From the IMG/VR virus record IMGVR_UViG_3300030104_000539, positions 5,915 through 42,313 of that record: 36,399 bases of DNA. The stretch is one strand, 5' to 3'. The notes beneath the pieces were generated by a model that saw nothing but the letters and a program-made list of their open reading frames with translations, made no database searches and was not told the DNA's origin. The position numbers and the translations under genes are program-made. The stretch comes from a virus. Below, piece by piece: positions 24,599-33,310 of the stretch (positions are counted from its first letter, which is position 1; each line of letters starts with the position of its first letter).

Positions 24599-26899
24599 TT
24601 ATCTTTTAGAAGCTAACCCACCATACTTCATGCTTTTTGGTTTAGGTTTAGACATTAACCCACCTTTATTTAAAATACCACCATAATCACCACCACCAAG
24701 ACCAGTTCCTTTATCTTGCGTAAAATCTTCTCCAACACCTGCTTCACCTTCAGGAGATGCATCAAACTCTGCTAACCCACTTGCTACACCACCTTCAAGG
24801 TCAGTAGGTTCAGATTTTTTCTGACCACCTGATGATGCTCCAACTTGACTAGCATAATCATCATAATTTTTTTGTGCTTCAGATTTTCCTTTTCCTTTTT
24901 CTCCTAAAGACTCATACTTTGATGCACTTATAATACCACCATGCCAACCTGAACTTGCACCAGCACCTAAATGATTTGCCCATTCTTTAAAACTACCATA
25001 CGACATAACTCCATTGTTAGTCGCTGCGTTTCCATCTTCGTCTAACGCTATTCCTGACGCATGAAATGTACCACCTGTAGAAACATCAACATCACCTGCA
25101 TCACTACCATACTTAAAAGTTGGTTCAGAACCAAAGATATTTTTTATTCTAAAAATACTATCTCCATATGCGTCTTTAGATTGTTCTTCTAAACTTTGTG
25201 GTGTAAATTGTTCCTTTTCTGCTTTTTTTTCGTCTTCTGTTTTTTTACTAAATAATTCATTAGCAACAAATCCTACAAGCCCACCTTGTTTAATAATATT
25301 TCCTAACCCTGATACAAGTTTTGATAAAGTTCCAGATTCAGTATTTTTTGCTATAGTTTCTGTAAGTTTTGTTGTTTTTACTCCTGTGCTTAACTCTTTA
25401 TTTTCTCCTTCATCTAATGGTGTAGTTTGTGTAGTCTGAGTTGTTTTTACTGCTGTATCTGAGATTTTATCTTCTTCTTTTGGAGCATCTGCTTTTTTTA
25501 CAAATCCTGTAGGGATTGGGTATAAAGGTTCACCACCAATAAAAGGTATATACATTTCTTCTTTTGTTTCAGGATTAGTATAGATAATAGTTTCTGATTT
25601 TTTTAACTGTCCTTTACCTGTGCCTAACAAATCTTTAAATGAAGGTTGCTGTTGTTTTGGTTGTGTTTGTGGTATTGGTGTTGCTACAGGTTGTGGTTTT
25701 GGAACACCTACAACAGGTGGTGTAATAGGTTTAGGCATAGCAACAGGTTGCACTTGTTGTTGAGAAGCAAACACAGAAGGTGTTTGTATTTGTGTTTTTG
25801 GTTGTGTTATTTGTAATCCTTGTGGAACATTTTGTGTATTTGGAGTTGCTATGTTAATACCTCCTTGTTGCATTTCTTTTGGTTTAAAGGGAATATCATC
25901 AGGAATTGTAGCTTCTTCACTATTTCCCATCTGACCCATTTTATTCATTTTATTTAAACCTAATTTAGCTTGTTGTCTTAATCCCATTAATTTTTCTAAA
26001 CCATGATAACGAACAACATCAGCAGGTAATACAAATTCACCTTCACTTAACTGAGCAGGAATATCATCTCTTACTTCTTGAGGAACAGAACCTTTAGGAA
26101 CTTCGTTTCCAGATATAGGGTCTACATTAGTTTTTGGTTTTACCATTTTACCAACATCACCAAACATTTCTAATTGTTGTGCTTCTACATTTTTTTTCAT
26201 TGAAGTTCCTCCCTCATTAAATTTTTTCTTAGTAGGTTGAAAAGCATCTGTTTCTTTAATTAAATCTGGTCTAGGAACTGCTTGAAAAATAGGCATAGTA
26301 GGATTTTTATTTTCGTTAATTCCTCCCCCTTTCACTATTTTTACTGCTGCTCTACCTAATCCTTTTATTATTTGAACTTTAAAATTATCTCCTAAAGTTT
26401 TTTTAATGTAGTTTTTTAATTCTGTATTAGTAAAACCTTTTTGAAATCTAGCATTTTTTCCTGTTCCAATAACAAACCCATCTTTTACCTTTACTTTATT
26501 TTTTACATTTTCAACATCTTTTCCTCTAGTAGAAACAATAGCTTCTCCATTTGGACTTAAAACTCGTGCTATTTCCTTTACAGCTTCTTTTCTTTGTTCT
26601 GGTGGTATAACATTTAAAACATTTAAACTTGTAATTTTATCATAACTATTACTAGGTATTTGACCTGAAGTTGTAAAATTGGGTTTACTTTTAACATAAG
26701 GTTCATAAGTATCAGCTTTTATAGCTTTTGCACCATCTCCTCTACCTGAACCAAAATCTAATTTTTTACCTTCCTTTTTATTAAATAATTTATCTGCAGC
26801 TAAGTAAGTTCCAACAGTTCCTCCTAATCCTGATGTACCTGCTCCTATAGCAGTTTTTGCTGACCTTTCAAGGGGAGGTAACTTTTTATCATTTGCCAT
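24599..26899 (-). CDS. Virion-type protein with N-terminal SAM-methyltransferase domain
   Basis: 766 aa from the ATG at 26899 (preceded by AAGGG); an upstream in-frame TTG adds two residues and is less likely. After a Gly-rich, possibly membrane-active start, residues about 45-190 look like a class I methyltransferase: motif I KLDFGSGRGDG (46-56), acidic residues after strand 2 (DTYEPY), YDKITSLNVLNVIP (86-99), RVLSPNGEAIVSTR (112-125). The rest is Pro/Gln/Lys-rich with AQLSEGEFVLPADVVRYHG, a segment I know from marine phage structural proteins, a Gly/Ser-rich C-terminus, and final NKGGLMSK and YGGLASKR motifs. It lies between portal and scaffold. Substrate unknown; the motifs look intact. 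Confidence 0.88.
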   Translation of the reverse strand: MANDKKLPPLERSAKTAIGAGTSGLGGTVGTYLAADKLFNKKEGKKLDFGSGRGDGAKAIKADTYEPYVKSKPNFTTSGQIPSNSYDKITSLNVLNVIPPEQRKEAVKEIARVLSPNGEAIVSTRGKDVENVKNKVKVKDGFVIGTGKNARFQKGFTNTELKNYIKKTLGDNFKVQIIKGLGRAAVKIVKGGGINENKNPTMPIFQAVPRPDLIKETDAFQPTKKKFNEGGTSMKKNVEAQQLEMFGDVGKMVKPKTNVDPISGNEVPKGSVPQEVRDDIPAQLSEGEFVLPADVVRYHGLEKLMGLRQQAKLGLNKMNKMGQMGNSEEATIPDDIPFKPKEMQQGGINIATPNTQNVPQGLQITQPKTQIQTPSVFASQQQVQPVAMPKPITPPVVGVPKPQPVATPIPQTQPKQQQPSFKDLLGTGKGQLKKSETIIYTNPETKEEMYIPFIGGEPLYPIPTGFVKKADAPKEEDKISDTAVKTTQTTQTTPLDEGENKELSTGVKTTKLTETIAKNTESGTLSKLVSGLGNIIKQGGLVGFVANELFSKKTEDEKKAEKEQFTPQSLEEQSKDAYGDSIFRIKNIFGSEPTFKYGSDAGDVDVSTGGTFHASGIALDEDGNAATNNGVMSYGSFKEWANHLGAGASSGWHGGIISASKYESLGEKGKGKSEAQKNYDDYASQVGASSGGQKKSEPTDLEGGVASGLAEFDASPEGEAGVGEDFTQDKGTGLGGGDYGGILNKGGLMSKPKPKSMKYGGLASKR
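26200..26212 (-). promoter_or_regulatory. Internal in-frame ribosome binding site and ATG
   Basis: GGAGG at 26212-26208, 7 nt before an in-frame ATG at 26200 (codon 234). Initiation here would give a 533-aa product lacking the methyltransferase domain. The site is built from Glu-Gly-Gly codons, so it could be fortuitous. Confidence 0.5.
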
Positions 26900-27110
26900 T
26901 TGCAATATCCCTTATTTGCTTTAATCTTCTTAATGTACTAATTGCACCTTGAGCCCTATATAACAAAACTTGATTGTCTGTTTGCTCAATGGCAGTATGT
27001 TGACTAGATATTAAACTATCTATGTATTTATTGAACGCTTCCCACTGCAGGGGATTGTTCAACATTGGTTTGAGTTTGCTCAACTCCTTGTGGTGATTGT
27101 TGTTGGTCAC
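26889..27110 (-). CDS. Small portal-linked protein (unknown)
   Basis: 73 aa, helical. Its pattern (LQWEAFNKYIDSLISSQHTAIEQ, then VLLYRAQGAISTLRRLKQIRD) resembles small proteins often found next to podoviral portal genes, function unknown. The first 83 nt overlap the portal's 3' end in another frame, and its last 11 nt overlap the methyltransferase-fusion gene. The conserved-looking second half lies outside the portal overlap, which supports it as a real gene. Confidence 0.78.
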   Translation of the reverse strand: MTNNNHHKELSKLKPMLNNPLQWEAFNKYIDSLISSQHTAIEQTDNQVLLYRAQGAISTLRRLKQIRDIANGK

Positions 27111-29163
27111 GACCTGTAAATCCTTGTTCTCCCGGAACAGGTACTTGCCCTATTCCTATATTACCTCCACCTGCACCTGTAGGGTCTTGAACAGGTGGAA
27201 CACCTTGTCCTTGTTCAGGTTGAGGTTGTTGTTGTTGAAACTGTTTCATTAACTCTGCTTGTAACGCAGCTTCACTCATATTGTTTGTAACTTTTTCAGG
27301 GTCTAATCCTAAAGACTTTGCAATCTCTCTGATAACGTACTGAAATTTTGCAAAAGGTGCTAATGCTTGATTACTTGCCACTTGTAAGAATTGCATTAGT
27401 CTTTGACTTCTTACTTCATTAGCCATTAGACTTTCTGTTCCTCTTGCTTTAATTTCTAAATCCCCTTTTATCTTAGGGTCAAAATCAAACTGCATATTAA
27501 ATCTAAAAAATCCTTCGCCTAGTGGTCTAAGCAAATAATCATCTACATTCTTAATAACATTTTTAATACTACCTTGAGCAGCGTTCATTAACATAGATAT
27601 ACCACTCGCAGTTCTACCTACACCTGACACACCTGTTTGACCGTGTGCAAAAGATGGAAACCCTGTACTTTCATCTGCTAATACTCTTGCTTTATCAAAC
27701 AACATCATATTTTCACTTGATACATTTGGAAACTTTGTACCAAAAATTGCTTGACCCGGAGCACCACTTTGTCTTCTGAATATTTTACCGGGATATATTG
27801 ACATATCTTGACCCGGCACTAAATTTGTTTCATCTACTTCTATTAATAAATTACCTGACAATACAGCGTTATCTACTGCCATACGCATAAATCCATTCAT
27901 TAATGTTTGTGTATCATCCATGTTTTCTGCTATACCTACACCAAAAAATGAATATGGATTTAATTCATATGGAGATGCTGCGTAAGGTATTTTTGCAGGT
28001 TTAAATGGATTTAAAACCATTCTTAATAATTTATTATTGCAAATCCAAATGTTTGCTTGTAATTCATCAAAGTCTTTTAATTCATCAGGAATTTCTATAC
28101 CTTGTTCTTCTAATATACTTGTGTCAACCATACCCCAATATTCAAGAACTTCAAATCTATCTATGCCATGTTCAGGTGCATAATCAGATAAATCATCTTC
28201 CCAATATTTTTTAGTATAATTTTCACCCATCTGTATTACTTCGTCAATAACTTGTGCCCTAAAGTATGGTCGTTTCTTTAAACCTCTTAATTGTGTTCTT
28301 GACATTTTATGACGTTCTATAACAAACTGTGCTTCATCCATATTGTTTGCATCAGGGTCAGGATAAAAATTCCAAACAGATACGTGTGTTACTTGTGGTA
28401 TTGTTTTAAATAATGGGTCATAATCACCATCATCATCCCAATTTGGATATTCTTTATCAACTGCAAAAGGTCCTTTCATAATGCCTGTACCAAACAATGC
28501 CATTTCAAAAGCAGAACTTCTTAATCCTTTATTTGCACCTGACTCTTGTAATTGGTCATGTATCTTTTTTTCCATCTTTTTTGCAGCAACCATAGCAGGA
28601 CTAAACTCTATTGCTGTAGGTGTTTGTGCAGGTCCTTCTTTTAATTTTTCTTGTACAGGTTCTAACTTTTGTTCTAATGCTCCTGTTTTTTCTAGTAAAC
28701 TTTCTTGTGTTGCACCTGCAGGTAAATTTCTACCATCTCCTGCAAAACCATAAGGTGTTTGCATTTGTGTTATTTGTTCAGGTTCTTTTGGGTCAAAATG
28801 TACATCAGCTACAACTCCTTCAGGTAACTCTGTAGGCTCAATACTTAACGGAAATTTATTACCTGCAAATAATACATCAACGATTTGTCCATATGCTGCA
28901 AGTGTCTTTGTTTTTGTAACTTTAATAAATACTCTTGATTTTTCTGCTTCAGTAAATTGAACATCAGGACCATACAATCCTCTATAGTTTCTATATGCAG
29001 TTAGCCATCTTTGTTCATCTTGATAACGATAGTCATATGCTTTTTGGTATCTATCGTAAACAAAGCTAACAGCATTTGTTATTTCTATATCGGTTTCTCC
29101 ACTATCAGCACTATCTTCTAATGCTATAGCATCATCTTCCATCATAATTTCTTCTTCTGCCAT
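27028..29163 (-). CDS. Portal protein
   Basis: 711 aa from the ATG at 29163; an in-frame TTG four codons upstream is rejected because the ATG lies 1 nt after the terminase stop. Podoviral portal size. Features: acidic N-terminus, AYRNYRGLYGPDVQFTEAEKSRVFIKVT, KTIPQVTHVSVWNFYPDPDA, GVGIAENMDDTQTLMNGFMRMAVDN, VGRTASGISMLMNAAQ and a Gln/Pro-rich C-terminus. It forms the dodecameric DNA channel at the packaging vertex. It lies between TerL and the scaffold region in canonical order. Confidence 0.95.
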   Translation of the reverse strand: MAEEEIMMEDDAIALEDSADSGETDIEITNAVSFVYDRYQKAYDYRYQDEQRWLTAYRNYRGLYGPDVQFTEAEKSRVFIKVTKTKTLAAYGQIVDVLFAGNKFPLSIEPTELPEGVVADVHFDPKEPEQITQMQTPYGFAGDGRNLPAGATQESLLEKTGALEQKLEPVQEKLKEGPAQTPTAIEFSPAMVAAKKMEKKIHDQLQESGANKGLRSSAFEMALFGTGIMKGPFAVDKEYPNWDDDGDYDPLFKTIPQVTHVSVWNFYPDPDANNMDEAQFVIERHKMSRTQLRGLKKRPYFRAQVIDEVIQMGENYTKKYWEDDLSDYAPEHGIDRFEVLEYWGMVDTSILEEQGIEIPDELKDFDELQANIWICNNKLLRMVLNPFKPAKIPYAASPYELNPYSFFGVGIAENMDDTQTLMNGFMRMAVDNAVLSGNLLIEVDETNLVPGQDMSIYPGKIFRRQSGAPGQAIFGTKFPNVSSENMMLFDKARVLADESTGFPSFAHGQTGVSGVGRTASGISMLMNAAQGSIKNVIKNVDDYLLRPLGEGFFRFNMQFDFDPKIKGDLEIKARGTESLMANEVRSQRLMQFLQVASNQALAPFAKFQYVIREIAKSLGLDPEKVTNNMSEAALQAELMKQFQQQQPQPEQGQGVPPVQDPTGAGGGNIGIGQVPVPGEQGFTGRDQQQSPQGVEQTQTNVEQSPAVGSVQ

Positions 29164-29164
29164 A

Positions 29165-30721
29165 TTAATATCCAAATGTTGTATCTGCTACTTTCATACC
29201 TGTACTTGGTCTACCCATAGGGTCATAATCAAATACACTAAATCTTGGTCGTGACATTATACCATATCTTAATGCATCATACAAATGGTCTTCCGAATTT
29301 GTATCTACATCTTCAGGATTTTTTTTATCCAATGGTAATGCAGGAAGTTGTGAAATTAAATTTGTACAATTATTAAAAATTACAATTCTAGGTTCTTCTG
29401 TAAATTCATCTATTTGTAATCTTCTATGCACTTCATTTTTACCTGCGACACGACTACCTCTACTTCTATCAGAAGGTCGCCAACGACAACCTCTACTTAT
29501 CATTTGCTCAGCCAAAGAAGGACCAATGTCGCCACGCTTGTGCCACAAAGAACTATCCAAAACTCCATACCGAATGTTACCATCTCCACTCTCCAATTCT
29601 AATACTGCATCTGCTAAATCAGTAGCCAATATCTTAGATGCATATAACTCTCTATAAACAACAAGTTGTTCAGAAGGTGCAACAGCAAACCACAGCACAC
29701 CACTATAAGAGCCATACCCATAATCACAAGACCTGAATTTGACCCAATTTGCAGGAATACTAAAAGGCTCAACCACGTGTACATCACGATTAAATTCTGT
29801 AAATGCTGCTCCTTCTTTAATATCCCAGTCGCCATCTAATAATTGTTTCCTTTGTTGTTCAGGCAATGATAATAACATTGCTTCATAATCACCTTGCTCA
29901 GATAAATAAGGATTATCCGATAATCTAGCAGGTATAAATCTTCTTCTAAATAAAGGTTCTCCTGCTTTACTGTGTCCTGCAGGATAACATAAAACTTCTC
30001 CTGTGTCAACATCTGTTGCATCAAAAGGTTGATTATATGGAGATGGGTCTATAAACATTTTCTTAACCCAGCCATGTCCTCTACCACCCGGATTAGTTGT
30101 AGCTCGCATATACACAGGTAAATCCGAAGCTATTGACCTTAAACGTGAACGCATATAGTTCCATGCAAAAGGTGTAGCCCACTGTGTTAATTCATCAAAT
30201 CCTATCCAACTAAATGCTAAACCTTGATATCTTAGAACATCATCATCTCTATCTAAATATGACATCCATAATCTTGCACCTGAAGGTGCTACCCATTGCA
30301 TTTTTCTTTCTGACCATTTAATGCCCGGATATACTTTTGGGTATAATTCTTGTGATTTAAATATAAGTTCTCTTAATTCTTCTGTTGTATGTCTTAATAA
30401 TAATCCACTAAAAGATGGATGATTTAAATATCTTAGTGGGTCTGCTAACATGGCAAATGACTTGCCACCTCCTGCACTTCCACCATATAAAACTTCTCGT
30501 TCCCCTGCTGCTAAAAATTCTGTTTGAGGTCCTTCGTTTGGTTTAAATAAAACATTATACTCTTCTTGAGGAACACTCTCTTCTATTTGCTCTTTAACAA
30601 CAACTTTAGGCTTTTGCACCTGTTCTTTCTTCTTCGATTTCTTTCGCCTTTTGTATTGCCTTTTCTGCGTATTCAGACCATCTTCTAAGAGTTGTAACTT
30701 TGTTCTTACGCTGTCGTTCAT
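29165..30721 (-). CDS. terL: Terminase large subunit
   Basis: 518 aa DNA-packaging motor. The ATPase domain has Q66 (GPQTEFL), Walker A GGSAGGGKS (80-88), Walker B with D176-E177 (SWIGFDE) and coupling motif ATTNPGG (207-213). The nuclease domain has D333 (SCDYGYG), D389 (GVLDSS) and D478/D482 (EDHLYDALRYG), the expected acidic triad. A very basic Lys-rich N-terminal extension (about 20-45) is encoded in the overlap with the preceding gene. GAGG 7 nt before the ATG supports this start. All motifs intact. Confidence 0.97.
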   Translation of the reverse strand: MNDSVRTKLQLLEDGLNTQKRQYKRRKKSKKKEQVQKPKVVVKEQIEESVPQEEYNVLFKPNEGPQTEFLAAGEREVLYGGSAGGGKSFAMLADPLRYLNHPSFSGLLLRHTTEELRELIFKSQELYPKVYPGIKWSERKMQWVAPSGARLWMSYLDRDDDVLRYQGLAFSWIGFDELTQWATPFAWNYMRSRLRSIASDLPVYMRATTNPGGRGHGWVKKMFIDPSPYNQPFDATDVDTGEVLCYPAGHSKAGEPLFRRRFIPARLSDNPYLSEQGDYEAMLLSLPEQQRKQLLDGDWDIKEGAAFTEFNRDVHVVEPFSIPANWVKFRSCDYGYGSYSGVLWFAVAPSEQLVVYRELYASKILATDLADAVLELESGDGNIRYGVLDSSLWHKRGDIGPSLAEQMISRGCRWRPSDRSRGSRVAGKNEVHRRLQIDEFTEEPRIVIFNNCTNLISQLPALPLDKKNPEDVDTNSEDHLYDALRYGIMSRPRFSVFDYDPMGRPSTGMKVADTTFGY

Positions 30722-31007
30722 GCAATAACCTCTTTCTTAATCCTACGTGTGATATTTTTCTTCCTGTTTTTGTTGTTATCCAATTAGCAACTTCTCTGTA
30801 AGAATATTGTTTTACATATTTTCTTGCTAATTCTAACGCTTCTAATTCTAATTCTATTGGGTCTAAAACATCATTATCATTATCATTTACTTTATAACCA
30901 AATGGAACTGTCCTAGCAATTCTAGGTATTTTAACCCACTGCTTTTCATCTTCATCTTTTAAATCAGTAGGTTGTGGTAACTTCCAAAATCCTAAACTTC
31001 TACTCAT
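30606..31007 (-). CDS. DNA-binding HTH protein, possible terminase partner
   Basis: 133 aa. It starts SLGFWKLPQPTD, then VPFGYKVNDND, a helical ELEALELARKYVKQYS segment and a helix-turn-helix-like YREVANWITTKTGR...SHVGLRKRL, ending basic and acidic. I recall relatives next to terminase genes in marine phages. It overlaps TerL by 116 nt and starts in ATGA overlap with the previous gene. It may be the DNA-recognition subunit of the terminase, or work with the more typical small-subunit candidate at 31243-31605. Which of the two is the real TerS cannot be settled here. Confidence 0.85.
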   Translation of the reverse strand: MSRSLGFWKLPQPTDLKDEDEKQWVKIPRIARTVPFGYKVNDNDNDVLDPIELELEALELARKYVKQYSYREVANWITTKTGRKISHVGLRKRLLHERQRKNKVTTLRRWSEYAEKAIQKAKEIEEERTGAKA

Positions 31008-31240
31008 TTTTTTAATTTTAAATTATCTACTACTTTGACAGGATTCATATATTTTTTAGATAGTAATCCACCTTTATCTAATTTTTTTTTAGGTTCTGGG
31101 TCTAACGATATTATGTAACTTCTTACTGAAGCAGTATTTTCTCCTTTTACATAATCTAGTTCATCTTTGCCAAAGTTATCTTTAATAAAAGAACCATATT
31201 TTTTTAAAATCTCTGCTTTACTCATTTTACTATAATCCAT
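31004..31240 (-). CDS. Small basic protein with KGGLLSKKYMNP motif
   Basis: 78 aa. An acidic/basic helical N-terminus (MSKAEILKKYGSFIKDNF) is followed by a Lys-rich tail with DKGGLLSKKYMNPVKVVDN. The KGG(L)xSK element recurs in other proteins of this window. It lies within the packaging cluster with ATGA overlap to the next gene. Function unknown. Confidence 0.8.
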   Translation of the reverse strand: MDYSKMSKAEILKKYGSFIKDNFGKDELDYVKGENTASVRSYIISLDPEPKKKLDKGGLLSKKYMNPVKVVDNLKLKK

Positions 31241-31242
31241 TT

Positions 31243-31605
31243 TTAATCTCCTTCTTTGGGTGGTAATAACATAACACCTCCACTCGCTTTTACTTCCATG
31301 CGTTCTGTTTTTACTAAACCTGTCCTGTCTAATAAATCTTTCGCAGCTAACATCTTTTCTTTGATGCCTAATTCTGTTGGGTCTAACAACGCACCTGTCA
31401 TTGCTACTGCAGCTTTTGGTGCATTTCTAGCCATATACATCTGTGTTGCTTCTAATATTTCTTCTTTTAAACCTTTTATAATTTCTGCTGTTGAAGATGC
31501 ATTAGAATATCCTGCTAATTTTTTAGCAGTAATAATATCTCCACCTGCTTCTTCAAAAAGAACATTTAAAAGTTTTTGTTGTCTTTCTGTTAATTGTCTA
31601 GTCAT
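31243..31605 (-). CDS. Putative terminase small subunit
   Basis: 120 aa. It opens LTERQQKLLNVLFEEAGGDIITAKKLAGYS, a helix-turn-helix-like DNA-binding region of the type seen in phage small terminases, then a helical oligomerisation-like region (APKAAVAMTGALLDP) and a C-terminus with DLLDRTGLVKTERMEV...GGVMLLPPK, a tail typical of small terminases. It lies three genes upstream of TerL. It would recognise viral DNA and load the motor. Assigned by pattern and context. Confidence 0.82.
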   Translation of the reverse strand: MTRQLTERQQKLLNVLFEEAGGDIITAKKLAGYSNASSTAEIIKGLKEEILEATQMYMARNAPKAAVAMTGALLDPTELGIKEKMLAAKDLLDRTGLVKTERMEVKASGGVMLLPPKEGD

Positions 31606-31789
31606 TAATTTTTATCTTTTCTTTTAATCGCATAATTTGTTTAGCAAGTTTATCTGCTTTTGCAGCACCTCCTGTACCTGTGCTTAACATTTTAAATTTT
31701 AACTCTAACTGAGCTAATTTTTGTTTGTTATTTAAAGGTTGTTTATTATTTAAATTATCTGTTTGGCTAAATTGAAAAAAATTTGCCAT
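31598..31789 (-). CDS. Small basic protein (unknown)
   Basis: 63 aa from the ATG at 31789, with GGAGAG 7 nt upstream; a GTG 15 nt further up is in frame but has no site and was rejected. Asn/Gln-rich start (FFQFSQTDNLNNKQPLNNKQ), then an amphipathic helix and a Lys-rich end. No family recognised. It overlaps the TerS candidate by 8 nt. Confidence 0.74.
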   Translation of the reverse strand: MANFFQFSQTDNLNNKQPLNNKQKLAQLELKFKMLSTGTGGAAKADKLAKQIMRLKEKIKIND

Positions 31790-31790
31790 A

Positions 31791-32300
31791 TTAAAACTCT
31801 CCACTTCGCATAGCGATTGCCATTTTCTTTGCTCTGCTTTTTACTTGTCTTGCCCATTTGCTATCTAACATCTCTAGTGATGCAGCACGAAAAAACTTTT
31901 CTTTTTTAATATCAGCTTCTACTGCTTTGTGAATATTCCTCCACATATTTTTAAACTTACGTAATCTTGGTACACCCATGTTGTAAGCCATGTCCATCAG
32001 TATAAGCTGACGTACAGCATCTAACCTTTCCACACAAGGATGTGCTTTAGAAAGTTCATCTTCAACAATCTGTACGTCATTCTCTGCAAGATATATTGCA
32101 TCTGCTTCTGTAATACCTTTATCGTGAATATCCTCTATAGATGTTTCCATCTGTGCAAGTTCTTCAGGAGATATTCCTCTATCTTGTAAATTTCTACCGA
32201 TACCAATAGTGTCTATTCCTAAACTATCTTGATATACAGTTAGAACGCATCCCTCATGTTCAATTAATTTTTCTATAAATTGTTTTCTACTATACTTCAT
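31791..32300 (-). CDS. Endolysin, T4-type lysozyme (GH24)
   Basis: 169 aa from the ATG at 32300 (AAAGGG upstream); an in-frame TTG eight codons earlier, inside the preceding gene, is rejected. The catalytic triad has the T4 spacing: E16 (HEG), D25 (YQD), T31 (TIGIG), against E11, D20 and T26 in T4. DAVRQLILMDMAYNMGVPRLRKF, and WARQVKSRAKKMAIAMRSGEF near the end also follow T4 lysozyme. It hydrolyses peptidoglycan at lysis. No signal peptide, so it relies on a holin, and two candidates lie upstream. Confidence 0.94.
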   Translation of the reverse strand: MKYSRKQFIEKLIEHEGCVLTVYQDSLGIDTIGIGRNLQDRGISPEELAQMETSIEDIHDKGITEADAIYLAENDVQIVEDELSKAHPCVERLDAVRQLILMDMAYNMGVPRLRKFKNMWRNIHKAVEADIKKEKFFRAASLEMLDSKWARQVKSRAKKMAIAMRSGEF

Positions 32301-32304
32301 TTTT

Positions 32305-32709
32305 TTACCCTTTATTTTTAACAATTTTAGGTCTACGCACAGGTAAACTTATACCTAATCCTGTAGAATATGCTTTGGGATTATATCTTGTGTTCTCTGA
32401 TTGATAATCCATTGATGCTTTTAATCTTCTTCTATTTAATATCTTTTTATATCTACTAAATATAGTCGGATGTATTATAGGAATAAAAGTATCAGGATTA
32501 AACTCTCTTATCTTTACAGCACTTTTTGTTTCTATCAATTTTGATGAGTTTTTTCTTATTGCAGCAATATTGTTTTCCTTTTTTATAGATTCAAATTTTC
32601 TTAATTGAGCTGGTGACATATTTTTTTTATCTTTATTGGTAATAATAATAAAATCTTTGTTAAATTTTTTTCTGTTTTTTATAATTTTATCTTCTAATTT
32701 TTTGTTCAT
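32305..32709 (-). CDS. Basic protein of the lysis region (unknown)
   Basis: 134 aa, very Lys/Arg/Ile/Asn-rich (pI clearly high), no membrane segment. It contains IPIIHPTIFSRYKKILNRRR near residues 75-95 and ends in SLPVRRPKIVKNKG. Unusually AT-rich even for this window. ATGA overlap with the holin-like gene and 4 nt to the lysozyme start place it in the lysis operon. Function unknown. Confidence 0.78.
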   Translation of the reverse strand: MNKKLEDKIIKNRKKFNKDFIIITNKDKKNMSPAQLRKFESIKKENNIAAIRKNSSKLIETKSAVKIREFNPDTFIPIIHPTIFSRYKKILNRRRLKASMDYQSENTRYNPKAYSTGLGISLPVRRPKIVKNKG

Positions 32710-32927
32710 TTTTTCTTTCCACTAAAACCAAAGTATGCTGCAACTAATGCAGACAAACTACCATACATCATCATTAGGATTGCTTCTGCACTTGCAAACC
32801 TCTCTGGACTCGCAATCACAGCCACAGTTGCCACCATCATCATCACAAGTGCAGCCCATGCCATATACCTTCTGTTCTTTTGGTACGTTGCTTTGTCCGG
32901 TATTAAGTCCGAAGTTTCTTCTGCCAT
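32706..32927 (-). CDS. Holin-like two-TM protein
   Basis: 73 aa, two transmembrane segments at about 21-41 (MAWAALVMMMVATVAVIA) and 48-68 (AILMMMYGSLSALVAAYFGF), a short acidic N-terminus and a basic FSGKKK tail. This is classic class II-type holin architecture, two genes upstream of the lysozyme. Start in TAATG overlap with the preceding gene. It could pair with the neighbouring holin-type protein as holin/antiholin. Confidence 0.82.
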   Translation of the reverse strand: MAEETSDLIPDKATYQKNRRYMAWAALVMMMVATVAVIASPERFASAEAILMMMYGSLSALVAAYFGFSGKKK

Positions 32928-33310
32928 TATTTTTTACCAAAGAACTTAGTAGCACTGCGAACCCCAAAGGAAGCAGCAACAATGACCCCAAGACTGTATT
33001 GATACCATTCTGGCATTTTTTCCAACTGTTCAAATCCATTTTGTACAATCCCTTCCATACCCGGAATAAAGGCTAAAATTAATGGTATAGAAAAAAGTAT
33101 TACTAACCATTCGTCTTTCCACGAGTTATGCGAGCCTTTAGCCATTTCCAAATCCCAGTCAATTTCTCCTGTAGCTTTCTTTTGCATAACGATAGCTTCT
33201 GCTTCAGCTTTTGCCACATCTGCTTTAACTTTTGCTTTACCTTTTTCAACTTTACCCTCCAACCATGTTGACGCTAAACTAGATATAGGACCTATTAATG
33301 CCTGTATCAC
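32927..33310 (-). CDS. Holin-family protein (GTA-holin-3TM-like)
   Basis: 127 aa. Amphipathic N-terminus (IQALIGPISSLASTWLEG), a charged Lys/Ala/Glu-rich region, then WKDEWLVILFSIPLILAFIPG and YQYSLGVIVAASFGVRSATKFFG membrane segments: the WKDEW-L...hydrophobic arrangement I know from GTA-holin-like proteins. GTG start at 33310 in GTGA overlap with the stop of the preceding gene, whose Gly codons supply GGAGG 9 nt upstream. Probably the main holin or its partner. Confidence 0.85.
   Translation of the reverse strand: MIQALIGPISSLASTWLEGKVEKGKAKVKADVAKAEAEAIVMQKKATGEIDWDLEMAKGSHNSWKDEWLVILFSIPLILAFIPGMEGIVQNGFEQLEKMPEWYQYSLGVIVAASFGVRSATKFFGKK

Noticed and set aside
29164-29175. Upstream TTG start for the portal gene
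   Set aside because: It lies inside the terminase gene with no ribosome site; the ATG four codons later is 1 nt past the terminase stop.
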